DNA of 64,000 nucleotides from Aphrophora alni (Eukaryota > Arthropoda > Insecta > Hemiptera > Aphrophoridae): positions 152,092,431 to 152,156,430 of the forward strand of contig OY740767.1 of NCBI GenBank assembly GCA_963513935.1, written 5' to 3'. Made by a program: the position numbers and the translations under genes. The notes under the pieces were generated by a model that ran no database searches, was not told the DNA's origin, and saw nothing but the letters and a program-made list of their open reading frames with translations. Each line of letters opens with the position of its first letter. Within the stretch, counting starts at the first letter, position 1. Positions 52,621-63,169 of this stretch are shown here, in pieces.

Positions 52621-52902
52621 TTATATTACAAATGCTACACAAACTTTACCGATAGTGTTGACCATGCCACGGCCTAAGAATACTGTGTAATAATATGTTC
52701 GACAGATTTTTTTTTTACTGGATCTAAAACATTGGAGGACCCGACCCAACAGGTCCTGGTATGAAAAATCATCAGAACATAGAGGCCCAGACGGTATTTG
52801 TCTGTGCGGCAATACTCTACGACTACCTAACCTAACCATAGTAAAAACCCCATTGCTTAATCTCCTCCATTTCCTGCGTCCCTGGTCCGGGACCACTTGC
52901 AC
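52621..52902 (-). pseudogene. Unassigned 93-aa frame downstream of a degraded non-LTR tail
   Basis: The minus-strand frame begins MQVVPDQGRRKWRRLSNGVF and is Arg-rich. It is less AT-rich than its surroundings and lies on the same strand as, and downstream of, the non-LTR remnant at about 53080-53350. It is probably part of the same element's 3' region. No domain is recognised. Confidence 0.3.
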
Positions 52903-53079
52903 ATTATTTCAGCAGATCTCTTCTTCCTACAGTATAGTACCTCTTCCTGTCTGTGAAATTAAATTTTACTTTAGTCTTTTTCTTAATTCTCCAGACCATA
53001 TTCCTCGTTCTTTGTTGTTAGAACCAGTTTAATAAATTAGGAGACAGTTTCCGAGTGGTTTTTATTTATCCAATAACAT

Positions 53080-53350
53080 TTTTGCCATCACTTTATTCAC
53101 GGACACTAGGCTTAACTTCAATAGCGGAGGCGGTTCCACCTCCCTGTGGTTTTCCACCTTTCATCTACTGCATTCGAAAAAGGTGTGTTCTTTATCGTCT
53201 GATTGCACTCCACACATCTTGAAGTTTGGCATTGTAACCTTCTCAATCTTATACAGAAAGCTTCTTAAGTACCCAGCCTGTTAATAGGATGAGATAAAAA
53301 TGTACCTCCCACTTGTTTTCCTCTCATTCTATATTTAGAGGTCTTGTATA
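53080..53350 (-). pseudogene. Non-LTR retrotransposon ORF2 C-terminal fragment
   Basis: The minus strand reads GRYIFISSY, stop, QAGYLRSFLYKIEKV, then NFKMCGVQSDDKEHTFFECS, stop, KVENHREVEPP. This is the Cys-His tail found after the RT of Jockey/R1-like elements (YLxxI, CxxC-type, DxxEHTFFxC, RW). Two stops show decay. Confidence 0.6.
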
Positions 53351-54687
53351 AGATGGTGAGTCCACCTTCCTTTTTTCTCTTCGTCCCATATTTTCTGCCA
53401 GTTCTTTATGGTACGAGCTTTTTTGGCAAGTGATCCTATCCTTTTCTCTATGTGTGAGGTTCTGTTGTAAATCCTCTTTTTTTTCCATGAGGCAGCAAGT
53501 TTATGGGTATCACACTAGACTAGCTATTGTACACCTTCGTTGTATTGCTGCTGGTCTGTGTCTGTATTTTTAAAAAAAAATTTTTAGAGCAGCATCTTTC
53601 CATATTTCTGCTCCGTACAATAATTTACAGCCTGCAATGTACAGTCTTCAGCAACAATTTTCTTCTGATTATTTGTCTTTGGTCCTCTGATACTACTTGG
53701 ATTAACAAGGTTGACTGAGGCCTTTTCTGTATATATGTTTCCTTGGAAATTCCAAGGTATTTTATGGTTTTTTGCTCAAATAAAATAATTAGTGTTATGT
53801 TATTTATACTAAGGTAATATCGTCGAACTAGAATTTGCATGTGTGGAAAGTAAATTAGATCATAGTTTTTCATTTCAAATGATTGCATTCAATCACACTG
53901 ATTTGTCTAGGTAGCTGACATGAGAATAGTGGATTCCACCACAGCAATATGGCTAAATGGACTGATAGATTTCAGCCATAACTGAGCCGACAAAGTTCAA
54001 ATGTCATATCGATGTAAATAAACAACAAATATATCTGATGAAATGTTTAATTTAACTAATTTTTGTAGATGATAACATAATGTTAACGTTGTTGAAAATG
54101 GTAGAATAAACTTAGTAATGCAAATACATAATGAAATAGTTGAAAATATGTTTGTACAACCCTCTAAGAACGATCGATCGGTACAAAAGCTTTAATTTTT
54201 ATTGGTTATTTTTTTATCCGCCAAGTTTTGTACCATGATATGTACTGCAAATTTACAGTGGTAGAAAAAATTGCATCTGGTAAGAGAAGTGGTGTCACCG
54301 CAGGTCATTAAGTATCATTCATTCACACTGATACATACACTCGTACTACTATCAGATGTTTACTGAGTGTGACTCAATACACCTATTGTTTTGTATTTTA
54401 TTTCTCCCTCCTCCCTCTCAATTTTCAGTAGCACTTTATAAAATACCAACAAGTGGTTAACAGAACATCAACATTTTATGTATGAATTATTGATGTACAG
54501 AACCATGATGTTGGTACTAAAAACATCGATAAAATGTTTTGAAGGGTTAAAATAGACCTACGAGAGGTTGGCTAAAGTTTTATAACAAAAACATTGCTTA
54601 ATGAATGATTTTTTCCACAAATAAAAGCTAGGTCAACTGTTAGGACATTGTGTATTACAGTTGTGTTATTTTTTTGTTTTTTTTTAG

Positions 54688-54819
54688 ACCGTAGTAGCAA
54701 GATAGCAGAGATTGGATCAAGACTTAATTCAACTAGTATAAATACTGCAATAATGAAAGAACTACAGAAGAGAAAAAAGTTTAGAAAATATAAGAAAACA
54801 TATGCAGAACTCCTCGAAG
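54688..54819 (+). CDS. Candidate internal coding exon of an unknown host gene
   Basis: A long pyrimidine tract and acceptor TTTTTTTTTAG precede it, and GAAG|GTAGGG follows. It is open throughout and encodes about 44 residues, including RSSKIAEIGSRLNSTSINTA and MKELQKRKKFRKYKKTYAEL, a helical, basic segment with normal amino-acid balance. Both boundaries are phase 1, and the 5' phase fits the donor at 48763. Product unknown. Confidence 0.45.
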
Positions 54820-55425
54820 GTAGGGCTAATATAAAAATAATTTAATTTAGTATTGTAGTAACCTAAACTTACAATTATATGAGTAAGGAATAAGCTGTAA
54901 CAATAAATAAATAGGTTAAATATAAGTTTATCATCCTTATTATACGCCTTAATCAAACAATACAATTTTGATGTAATAAATTAGAAGTTTTCTCACCCCT
55001 ACCTTATATCTGAACCAAGTAACATTTGGCGCCAGAACAACACATTAGAAATTCAGTGGATCATTCAAGTTTATTTACAAGCTTTACAACACATGTTTGA
55101 CATCTGGTGCATTTTAGATTATGTTAGATTAGTTTTATTTAAAACTACATAAATAGGTAAATTGATGGAAAAAAATATGAGGAGAGTTTTACTCATGCAT
55201 AGTTAAGTGAGCTTTTGAACGCTTGCTAATCTAGGAGGCATCACAAGTATACTTTTAAATTTCGTGAGTTGACAGCAAATTTTTAATCAAATAAGAATGT
55301 AAATAGTAATTTTATTATGGAAGTAAAATCAAACTAACTTAACCTGTCCTATACAATAAATGTTCATTGTGTAGGATTTAAACCTTACAAAATTATGAGA
55401 GGAAATAAATCTTTGTTTTCACACA

Positions 55426-55632
55426 AATATATCTTTAAGAATTTGTTAAATTACTTTAAAATTGCAAAAAGAAATACTGTTTTTTGTGTGTGTTATGTAT
55501 CATTTACTTTAAATATGTCTAGATAAAATATCTTTAAGAATTTGGTAAATTACATTAAATATGCAAAAAGAAATACTGGTTTTTACCTGTGTTCCTGTGT
55601 TATATGTTATTTATGTTAGACATGTCTAGATA
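55426..55632. repeat. Tandem duplication (~100-bp unit)
   Basis: ATATCTTTAAGAATTTG, GCAAAAAGAAATACTG and ATGTCTAGATA occur twice in order, from 55426 and 55525. Confidence 0.8.
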
Positions 55633-57483
55633 GCTTGGCTGCGAATTTTGTGCTAACTTATAATAAATGTTAACACCAATACATTTTTTGAAAATTAATA
55701 ATTATTTAGTCATGTTTGTTTAATAGATAATAAATAATAAAGGTTTGTTAATTTTTGACTCAGAAAAAGAGATGGTAATTCTTATCTGACAGACCTAAGG
55801 ATTATATATTCAACATGTGTGTTGAGAACTTTGAGGTTTTATATTAAGTTATAGAACTTGCCATACCTTGTTTTATAAACCTCTTTAAGTTGTTATTGTA
55901 ATTAAATGAATCTCGAACGTGAAGAAATAAAATCATTTACTGGATAGATAATGGAGCGGTTCAAGTAAATAATGTGTTATGTGCATGAGCTAAAATGAGT
56001 TATGTTCACGAGATGTTACAGAAATAATATACACATTAAAGTTCATAAAGAAAATTATAACCTAAAACAAAATTTTTCCTCTTGCTCATTTTTCTCAAGC
56101 AACGGTTTGTTTTTATTTTTCAAAAATGTTATCATTACTTTATTTAAGATCTTTTTTCTTTGCTTCCAAAAGTCTGTTTTCATTTGAAAGTGTGGAAGCT
56201 GAAATTGTGCAATATCATCAGAAATGACATTTAAAAAAAGTAAATTAATGGATTTCCTTTGTTCTATTTCACTGAACAACTGTTTTACTTGGATTACCCA
56301 GGAGTAGCACTAATAACCTGAATTCATTGTATCTGTGATTTGAAAACTTTTGGTATCAAGGAAGATCTCAGTAGCTGCTTTAAAGTTGAACAAAATCTTC
56401 TAAGCATGCGTTTTGTGATTTGGCTGATTTATGGTGACCAAATCCTTTGGTAACTGATATCTTTCGACCCGTTTTCTTATCTCAATATGGGTGAAGTTTT
56501 TATCTCAAAAAATTAAAAGTCCTTTAATTAATAATTTTTAGTTAATATCTTTGTACTGATACTTAACTGTTAAGTAAATCCACAGAAATACAAACATTTT
56601 GTTCTTATTCTGGGCTTCACAGTTATCACTCCATATTGTAATACTTCTTTTGTGGAAAATTATTTGATTATTGGAAAATGGTTTGACATACACAAGAGGC
56701 TAACATTTCATTTGATCCACAACCACTAACACCTTTGTGTATAGGAACATGCGTCCTGTCTGATTAACCCCTAAATTAGGGCTAGTGACGTGGTCGTTAG
56801 GGTGTGGCAAATTTGAAAAAAAGGCATGGGAATGATGATTTATGATTTTATACTCTTGTTAAAAGATTACCTCAATGTTGTCTGATGCAACGACAAACAC
56901 ATTGTTCATTACTTTGTTTTACTTTCATTAATTTAGAAAGCATATGCTGTTTTTATTTTTACATAATTGTTCTTCATATTATATCATATTTACATTATAT
57001 CTTAGAAATGTCTCACACAGTGATCTTGGTAAACTGCAACAGATTTTTCTGGTACTCATCTCTCCAATCGTTCAGGTGAGCTACACTGAAAACACTCTGA
57101 GGGTAACGCATGACAAAGCCGAAGCATGAGGTTTCCCTCTACTTCGATTGTTTTGTTCACCTGATTTTTGGTGAGCAGCTCATCCGAGCAATTGGAGAGG
57201 TGTGAATTGCCGTGATAACTGTGTGAGACAATTGCATAAGATATAATGTAATTATGATATAATATAAATAAAATATGTTTGATTTAGTTATAATATAGGC
57301 TAGTAAGTTATTAAATTACTACAGACTTATTTTTTAATTATTATTTTAATCGAATATATCACTGTCAGTTTATGCTAGGAATGCTTAATAAATTTTTGAA
57401 CCTTTTTCAATACAATTAAATTAATACTTTTGTAGTTGAAGTTTAAAATTTATTTAATTTTCTGAAGATTTTGTTTAATTTAT
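55633..57483. other. AT-rich region without recognisable genes
   Basis: ORFs are short and overlap on both strands. One item stands out: at 57058-57200 a stem-forming pair (CTCTCCAATCGTTCAGGTGAGC and its near-complement ending CAATTGGAGAG) brackets about 100 bp. Confidence 0.45.
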
Positions 57484-57837
57484 TTAACCCTTCGTACGCT
57501 ACCATGAAAAGAGTAAAAAATCACTCTAGCGCTCTTAATTAGGCGAAAAATTTAAAAAAATATTATTTGTTAAAGTTTTATTTATTTTTTTAGTTCTATA
57601 GGTTTGTTACCCCTGAAAAACAAATATGATTAAACATTAGTAAGCAAGAACTGAGTATCAGCTGTTCAGTGTTCACTGCCAGCCAGCCAAAATATCCGCT
57701 TCCAGCGTACAAAGGGCAACTGAATGCGCGCGCACGTGACAAATTTTTTTTTTTATTATTAAGACTGGGGAGAGTGTTTCATAAAACCTCCTGCACTGCG
57801 ACCTAGTTAGATCTTTTGTGCCCCCCTCTTGTTGGAC

Positions 57838-60800
57838 TCAGGAGAGATCTATGTCTTTGACAAAATTGATCAAACCCTTGGTCGGGAGGTTTAGTAATTC
57901 TTCTTCCGAAATGAAGATGAATTCTAGAGATTTTTGTCTTTTTTGGCATAAGGCCGGGCACTCCATGATGATGTGTTCCATGCGTTCCACCTCTTCACCA
58001 CAGTACCTGCAAGTATCATCGTCCACCAGGCCCATCTTATTTAAGTGATACCTGCAATGGATATGTCCAGTTAGTATACCACAGAGGAGTTTGAGCTCTC
58101 TTCTGCTTAAGTTTAGCACTTCCTTCCCTCTCTTTTTTTTAGGGCTAAGGAATTTCTTGGAATGTCTAAGACCCGGCAATGTATTCCAGGTTCTGTTGAT
58201 TACTTTGTTGGCCCAGTTGGTAATAACCTCCTGGTAGTCCCTGGGGCCAAATCCATACATAGGAGATGGCCCTGTAAAGGGTTTGGATGCACCAAGTTTA
58301 GCTTGCTGATCTGCTTCCTCGTTGCCTACTATTCCCTCATGCCCTGGCACCCAGACAAGTTCAACTTTATTCTTGTCCGCCAGCTGGTTTAGGGCCTGAT
58401 GGCACTCGTGAAGCATCTTTGATCTCAAGTTGTAACTTTGGAGTGCTTTTAATGCCGCTTGACTATCCGACATAATGCTAATTTTTTGTTTGCATTGGTT
58501 TTTAGAAATCAAATGATTTGCCACCAAATGGATGGCATGTACCTCTGCTTGAAAGATGGTGGCGTCAGCACTGAGGGACACATGTCTTTTGAACCTTGGC
58601 CCCACCACTCCTGCCCCCACACCAACTTCCATTTTGGATCCGTCTGTGAACCATTTTTGGGAGTCCGCCGGCACACATTCCGTGCCTCCCGTCCAGTCTT
58701 CCCTGTTGGGGAAGCGAACTTTGTATTTGTGATCAAAGATCATTTTTACTTTCATCTGGTCACTTGCAGCAGCCATATCCAATAAAGGAGTGACTCTGAG
58801 AATTTCCAGATGTCCTTTGAGGTTTCCTGCTATGAAATGGTGTTCCTCGTGTAGTTTGAGGACCTGTTTCATAGCTTCCTCCTTAATTGCAACCGGTAGG
58901 GGATCCAAACCTAGAAGGATCTCCATCGCGGCAGTGGGTGTTGTTTTCATGGCACCTATGATGCTTAGACATGCTAGTCTTTGCACTTTAGCCAACTTTG
59001 CTTGCGCGGTACTCTGGTCTACCTTCCTCCACCAAACTGCTGACGCATAGAGGATGGCGGGTCTAACGACCTGCTTGTAGATCCAGTTACTAGCTCTGGG
59101 ATTCAAACCCCACGTTTTGCCAACCATTTGGCGGCACGACCAAAGTGTTTTAATGGCCTTGTTGGTCGTCTTAGATAGGTGACTCTCCCACGTTAACGTT
59201 TGGTCCAGTGTCACCCCAAGGTATTTAACCTCCTTAGAGAGGGGAATGGTAGTTCCACTTATGTGAAAGCTAGGTAAGTTTAATTTCCTTCGTTTAGTAA
59301 ATGGAACAATAGTGGTCTTTAACGGGTTTATATTCATGCCTTCTTTGAGACACCAGTTTTTTGTTATGTTAATGGCTTTCTGCATTCTCTCCCCTATTAC
59401 GGAGTCATGCTTGCCCCTCACAGTTATGGTTATGTCATCAGCATACCCAAGAACGTCAAACCCAGCCCTGCTCAGGTCGTTTAGTAGTTCATCCACTACC
59501 AGCGACCACAGCAGTGGGGAGATAACTCCCCCTTGTGGGCAGCCTCTTGTGGTACCGACCTCATGTGTAGTACAACCAATGCTGGTGGATACCTGTCTAC
59601 CCATCAGCATGTTATTTATCCATTGAATGATAAAGTTATGAATCCCTCTTTTACTGAGAGACTGTGTCATTGAGTCATACGAAGCATTGTCAAAGGCGCC
59701 CTCTATATCCATAAAGATTGATAAGGCTATCCCCTTTGACTCATGTGCTTCCTCTATGGCCTTGACAAGTTGGTGCAATGCTGATATTGTTGATTTGCCT
59801 TTTTGGTAGGCAAATTGGTATTTATGAAGAGGTGCAATTGTTAAAACCTCCATTCTAATGTATTGGTCTACTAGTTTCTCCATTGTTTTAAGCATAAACG
59901 ACGAGAGACTAATTGGACGGTAGGACTTTGGGTCGTCTAGGGGTTTAGCACCCCCCTTGTATAGAAATATGACCTTTACTTTCCTCCATACTTGAGGAAC
60001 GTGGCCATATAACAGACTAGATCTAAACATTTTGATCAGTGTTGAGATTAAAATGTCCTGCCCTCTCTGAATGAGTGCCGGGAACACTCCATCAGGGCCT
60101 GGAGCCTTAAAAGGTTTAAAGGACCCTATGGCCCACTTAATCCTTTCAGGCGATACAATCTTGTTGACAAGGGGACAGTCCATCTTGAGTTCTGCTCTAC
60201 TCCTTATGGAACCATTGTACACCCTTGATTCTCCAGGTGCTATACAACCTGGAAAATGTTTTGTTAATAAAGCTTCCACAGTTTCCTGGAAGGTTGATGT
60301 TATGGTGCCATCTTCACGTTTAAGTGCACCGATGTTTACTTGAGTACCCTTTGAGAGAGCCTTCTGCACCCTGCCAATTTCAGGTGCTTCATTAAGACTC
60401 TCACAGAAGGTCCTCCATGAGCTACGCTTCGATTTACGAAGTGTTACATTAAACTCAGTAAGAGCCTTACGGTACTCTCCCCAGTTATTTGTTCTCTTCG
60501 CTTTATTAAATTCCCTTCTGGCCTTGCTTCGTAGTTTACTAAGCTCATTGTTCCACCAGGGTACTTTACTGTTAGTTTTTTTGGTTTTGAGAGGACAGCT
60601 ATCCTCAAAGGCCCTCATTATTGCCTCCGTTGTAAGGTTAGCTGTACTCTCCAGGTCTTTTATGGATCTTATTTTTTGTTGTATATCCTTCACACCGTTT
60701 TTTAGGGAACTTTTGTATCCCACCCAATCGGTCTTACTAGGAACCCTATATGTTTGGTTAGTCACGCTACAAGCCCTTACCTTGAACATGATCATGAAGT

Positions 60801-61440
60801 GATCAGAGAAAGAAGCCTCCCCAGACACTTCCCAATCACATATTAATTTTGAAACCCCTCTAGACACTAAGGTTAAGTCGAGTACCTCCTGCCTAATAGA
60901 GTTTATAAATGTTGGGCGATTACCCTTGTTAGCAACCACCATGTTAGTAGTAAGTAAGTATTCATAAAATGACTCACCTCGATCATTGGTGTCGGTGCTC
61001 CCCCAGATGGTGTTGTGAGCATTGGCATCGACACCCAGGATTAGGTGTTTCCTGTTGGCTTCGCAGTAGCTGATGAGTCGTTTCACCATTTCTGGTGGCG
61101 CCTCCTTCTCCTCTCCAGGAAAGTATGCCGAGGTAAGAACTACCTCCTTCCTTCCTCCAGGGACACTCAGCTCTGCCATCACGGTGACTGTGTCAGCATC
61201 TGTGAATTCTGAAAGAATCATTATATTAATTGTTTTGTTAATCAGAATAGCTGCCCTCGGTACCAGGGTAGATCTATCATAAATCAACTTACAGTTTTTG
61301 ATGTTTAGTCCACAAATTCGTCCCCCGTTGATCCAGGGCTCCTGAACTAATCCCACCATTTTTGTGCCATGGGCAAACCTTTTGCATAAGGTGGCAGAAG
61401 CAGCCTTCGCATGGTGGAGGTTCACCTGCACGCACTCCAT
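57838..61440 (-). CDS. Non-LTR ORF2: endonuclease, reverse transcriptase, RNase H (1200 aa)
   Basis: It nicks the target and copies the element RNA. Domains: an APE-type endonuclease (about 1-220) with Asn7, QEPW (Glu34), DANAH (138-142) and SDH (212-214); RT (about 480-760) with YRPISL, MDIEGAFD (Asp578), the CPQGGVISPLLW motif and YADD (666-669); RNase H (about 928-1050) with TDGS (Asp933), QAE (Glu966), SDS (Asp992) and EEAD (Asp1044); and a C-terminal Cys2-His-Cys knuckle (C1144, C1147, H1156, C1161). All catalytic residues are present and no stop interrupts 1200 codons. The ATG lies 2 nt after the ORF1 stop (TGAAGATG on the minus strand), suggesting termination-reinitiation. Plus-strand ORFs here are shadows. 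Confidence 0.96.
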   Translation of the reverse strand: MECVQVNLHHAKAASATLCKRFAHGTKMVGLVQEPWINGGRICGLNIKNCKLIYDRSTLVPRAAILINKTINIMILSEFTDADTVTVMAELSVPGGRKEVVLTSAYFPGEEKEAPPEMVKRLISYCEANRKHLILGVDANAHNTIWGSTDTNDRGESFYEYLLTTNMVVANKGNRPTFINSIRQEVLDLTLVSRGVSKLICDWEVSGEASFSDHFMIMFKVRACSVTNQTYRVPSKTDWVGYKSSLKNGVKDIQQKIRSIKDLESTANLTTEAIMRAFEDSCPLKTKKTNSKVPWWNNELSKLRSKARREFNKAKRTNNWGEYRKALTEFNVTLRKSKRSSWRTFCESLNEAPEIGRVQKALSKGTQVNIGALKREDGTITSTFQETVEALLTKHFPGCIAPGESRVYNGSIRSRAELKMDCPLVNKIVSPERIKWAIGSFKPFKAPGPDGVFPALIQRGQDILISTLIKMFRSSLLYGHVPQVWRKVKVIFLYKGGAKPLDDPKSYRPISLSSFMLKTMEKLVDQYIRMEVLTIAPLHKYQFAYQKGKSTISALHQLVKAIEEAHESKGIALSIFMDIEGAFDNASYDSMTQSLSKRGIHNFIIQWINNMLMGRQVSTSIGCTTHEVGTTRGCPQGGVISPLLWSLVVDELLNDLSRAGFDVLGYADDITITVRGKHDSVIGERMQKAINITKNWCLKEGMNINPLKTTIVPFTKRRKLNLPSFHISGTTIPLSKEVKYLGVTLDQTLTWESHLSKTTNKAIKTLWSCRQMVGKTWGLNPRASNWIYKQVVRPAILYASAVWWRKVDQSTAQAKLAKVQRLACLSIIGAMKTTPTAAMEILLGLDPLPVAIKEEAMKQVLKLHEEHHFIAGNLKGHLEILRVTPLLDMAAASDQMKVKMIFDHKYKVRFPNREDWTGGTECVPADSQKWFTDGSKMEVGVGAGVVGPRFKRHVSLSADATIFQAEVHAIHLVANHLISKNQCKQKISIMSDSQAALKALQSYNLRSKMLHECHQALNQLADKNKVELVWVPGHEGIVGNEEADQQAKLGASKPFTGPSPMYGFGPRDYQEVITNWANKVINRTWNTLPGLRHSKKFLSPKKKRGKEVLNLSRRELKLLCGILTGHIHCRYHLNKMGLVDDDTCRYCGEEVERMEHIIMECPALCQKRQKSLEFIFISEEELLNLPTKGLINFVKDIDLS

Positions 61441-61442
61441 CT

Positions 61443-62639
61443 TCAGGATGTGTCCGAGGAATGAGGGCCAGTCCCTCCATCCTCCGTCACGTCCATGGTG
61501 AGTGTATCTTGAGAGTCGGATTTCTCCTCCTCCATGATGTTCACATTCTGAGGATCGGATTTCTCTTCCTCCGTGGTGGTTATAGTTTGAGGTTCGGATT
61601 TCTCCTCCTCCATGGTAGTTATGACCTGAGGTTCGGATTGCTCCTCCTCCAGTGGTGGTTCATGAGGTTTTCTTAGCTTAATAGCCACCTCCTTGAACCC
61701 AAAAGATAGTTTATTACCCAGGGATTCCACAGTGGATCCTGAGTTTTGGTCTATCGAGAGGATTAGGAGTGCAGATGTACCCCTCGCCTCCTTCTTTATC
61801 ACTCTCCAGGTGGAGGTGTTAATCCCATGGTTCTGCCCTTGGATCCGATGTAACATCCTCTCCGCCGGCATCACCGCTGAGTTGGGGAAGTATCCCATTA
61901 GGATACATCCTTGAGGAATATCTGCCTCCTTGGTGGCCCACAGTTCTGAACCGTCCCAAGGGTGTAGATCAACTACCACCGCCTTGACCCATTCAACTGT
62001 GGCCTCATCCTTGCATAGTAGCATTAGATACCCAGCCTTATAGACAGAGGTTAGGAACTTAGGTTTAACGGTTTCCTCATACCTCTCCTCCACTATGTCC
62101 ATAAGTGCTGAACAAATTTGGTCCATCTGATCCGTTGTAAGGAGATCTGTTGGAAATCTCCTAGGCATTATAGCCATTTTTATTCCTTCTAAGGCACCTT
62201 TATATGAGACGTCTTTCTGTCTCCTAGCCTCCGGTTTTTTAGGTAGGGTAACAGGTATGCCCTCTTTCTCTTTCGGTTTTTTGACATTCCTCGGGCTTTC
62301 GTCCTCGGATCTATGCCTTTTATTGGTAGGCTGGGCTTGAGTTCCACCTTCCTTCCTGGGAACAATAAATTCTTCCTTCTTCAGGATGGCTAATCTCCTT
62401 GCCTCCGTTTTCGAATATCCTTCTTTCAAAAGGAACTTGAATCTTTTGAAGGCCGCTCCACTCAGCCTAACTTTGTTATTGCCCACCCTAAGGCGGTCGG
62501 TCTCTTTGACCAGTTTCTCAACCCCACCATCTGGCTTTGAGGCGCTGCTTTCGCCAGCCTCCACTGCCACAGGTTTGGGTTTTTGTTTTGAGGGCTTGTT
62601 CACCTCCGTATTTTTGTTTTTTGTTTTGTTAGGGTCCAT
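61443..62639 (-). CDS. Non-LTR ORF1: DUF4780-like RNA-binding protein (398 aa)
   Basis: This is the expected nucleoprotein that packages element RNA. Residues 1-140 are basic and disordered (KTKNKNTEVNKPSKQKPKP) with a GYSKTEARRLAIL segment. About 148-330 match the DUF4780 pattern of insect retroelement proteins as I recall it: LTTDQMDQICSALMDIVEER, DLHPWDGSELW, HRIQGQNHGINTSTWRVI, LILSIDQNSG and FGFKEVAIKLRK. CCHC knuckles typical of gag-like ORF1 proteins are absent. Residues about 335-385 hold four tandem acidic repeats (EEEKSEPQTITT type), which look prone to copy-number change. The start is the first ATG of the frame. Confidence 0.85.
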   Translation of the reverse strand: MDPNKTKNKNTEVNKPSKQKPKPVAVEAGESSASKPDGGVEKLVKETDRLRVGNNKVRLSGAAFKRFKFLLKEGYSKTEARRLAILKKEEFIVPRKEGGTQAQPTNKRHRSEDESPRNVKKPKEKEGIPVTLPKKPEARRQKDVSYKGALEGIKMAIMPRRFPTDLLTTDQMDQICSALMDIVEERYEETVKPKFLTSVYKAGYLMLLCKDEATVEWVKAVVVDLHPWDGSELWATKEADIPQGCILMGYFPNSAVMPAERMLHRIQGQNHGINTSTWRVIKKEARGTSALLILSIDQNSGSTVESLGNKLSFGFKEVAIKLRKPHEPPLEEEQSEPQVITTMEEEKSEPQTITTTEEEKSDPQNVNIMEEEKSDSQDTLTMDVTEDGGTGPHSSDTS

Positions 62640-62935
62640 TTTGTTCCCACGAGTAAAAGAGGAATTAAACAGTCCATCCAGCAGAGCCTCTTACTGGATA
62701 AGGTTATATACTTCTGGAGGTCACCTGGTATCCAGAGTTCGCATATTAGCGACTGATTACCCATCAGCCATCCATCCATCGGCATATGCTGTTCCACCTT
62801 GGATTGGGTTATGGTTATACCGCCATATTCGGTCGTCAGAGCCTCGTCAGTTAAAACAGGGTGCACCAGCGAGAAGGTGAGGTTGACACTTGGATAGGAG
62901 AGGCTATATATTGCGCATCACTTCCTATTACACCC
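62640..62935 (-). promoter_or_regulatory. 5' UTR and probable internal promoter of the non-LTR element
   Basis: The 296-nt leader lies between the target duplication and the ORF1 ATG. Full-length non-LTR elements carry their promoter here. A TATATAG stretch near 62905 is visible, but no clear initiator motif is. Confidence 0.4.
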
Positions 62936-63169
62936 CGCACGTGACAAAACAAAGGCTTCTCTTGTTTGTCAACAGCTGTGATGCGTCATACAGCCAACAA
63001 CACGTCATCTGACTACTCAAGGAACATTGTCACGCATTCTATCGGTGTTTTGGTGAACTTAAATAAATAAAAACCTTCCAAACGGCCAAGAGCGGTATAT
63101 TCTGCTTAAAAACGCGTAGGGTTATATACGAGTGGCGGAATATTCCGCTTATCGCGTACGAAGGGTTAA

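Larger units (their letters stand above)
57744..62935 (-). mobile_element. Full-length non-LTR retrotransposon (endonuclease/RT/RNase H type), apparently intact
   Basis: The 5.19-kb element is flanked by a 13-bp target duplication, CGCACGTGACAAA (57731-57743 and 62936-62948). Read on the minus strand it has a 296-nt 5' UTR starting GGGTGTAATAGG, ORF1, ORF2, a short 3' UTR with AATAAT/AATAAA and an A-rich tail. Both ORFs are open over their full length. It mobilises by target-primed reverse transcription. The combination of an APE-type endonuclease, RT and RNase H places it in the I/LOA assemblage; the exact clade needs an RT phylogeny. Confidence 0.92.
57484..63169. mobile_element. Small piggyBac-type element split by a non-LTR insertion
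   Basis: TTAA at 57484-57487 and 63166-63169 flank perfect 12-bp inverted ends (CCCTTCGTACGC and GCGTACGAAGGG). Removing the nested non-LTR element and one target duplication leaves under 500 bp without coding capacity. The host element is therefore a non-autonomous MITE. Subterminal GAGCGG and GAGTGGCGGAATATTCCGC words may be transposase sites. Confidence 0.8.

Noticed and set aside
58459..60802. Plus-strand ORFs of about 90-110 aa across the LINE region
   Set aside because: They are shadows of the 1200-aa ORF2 on the minus strand, which carries all recognisable motifs.
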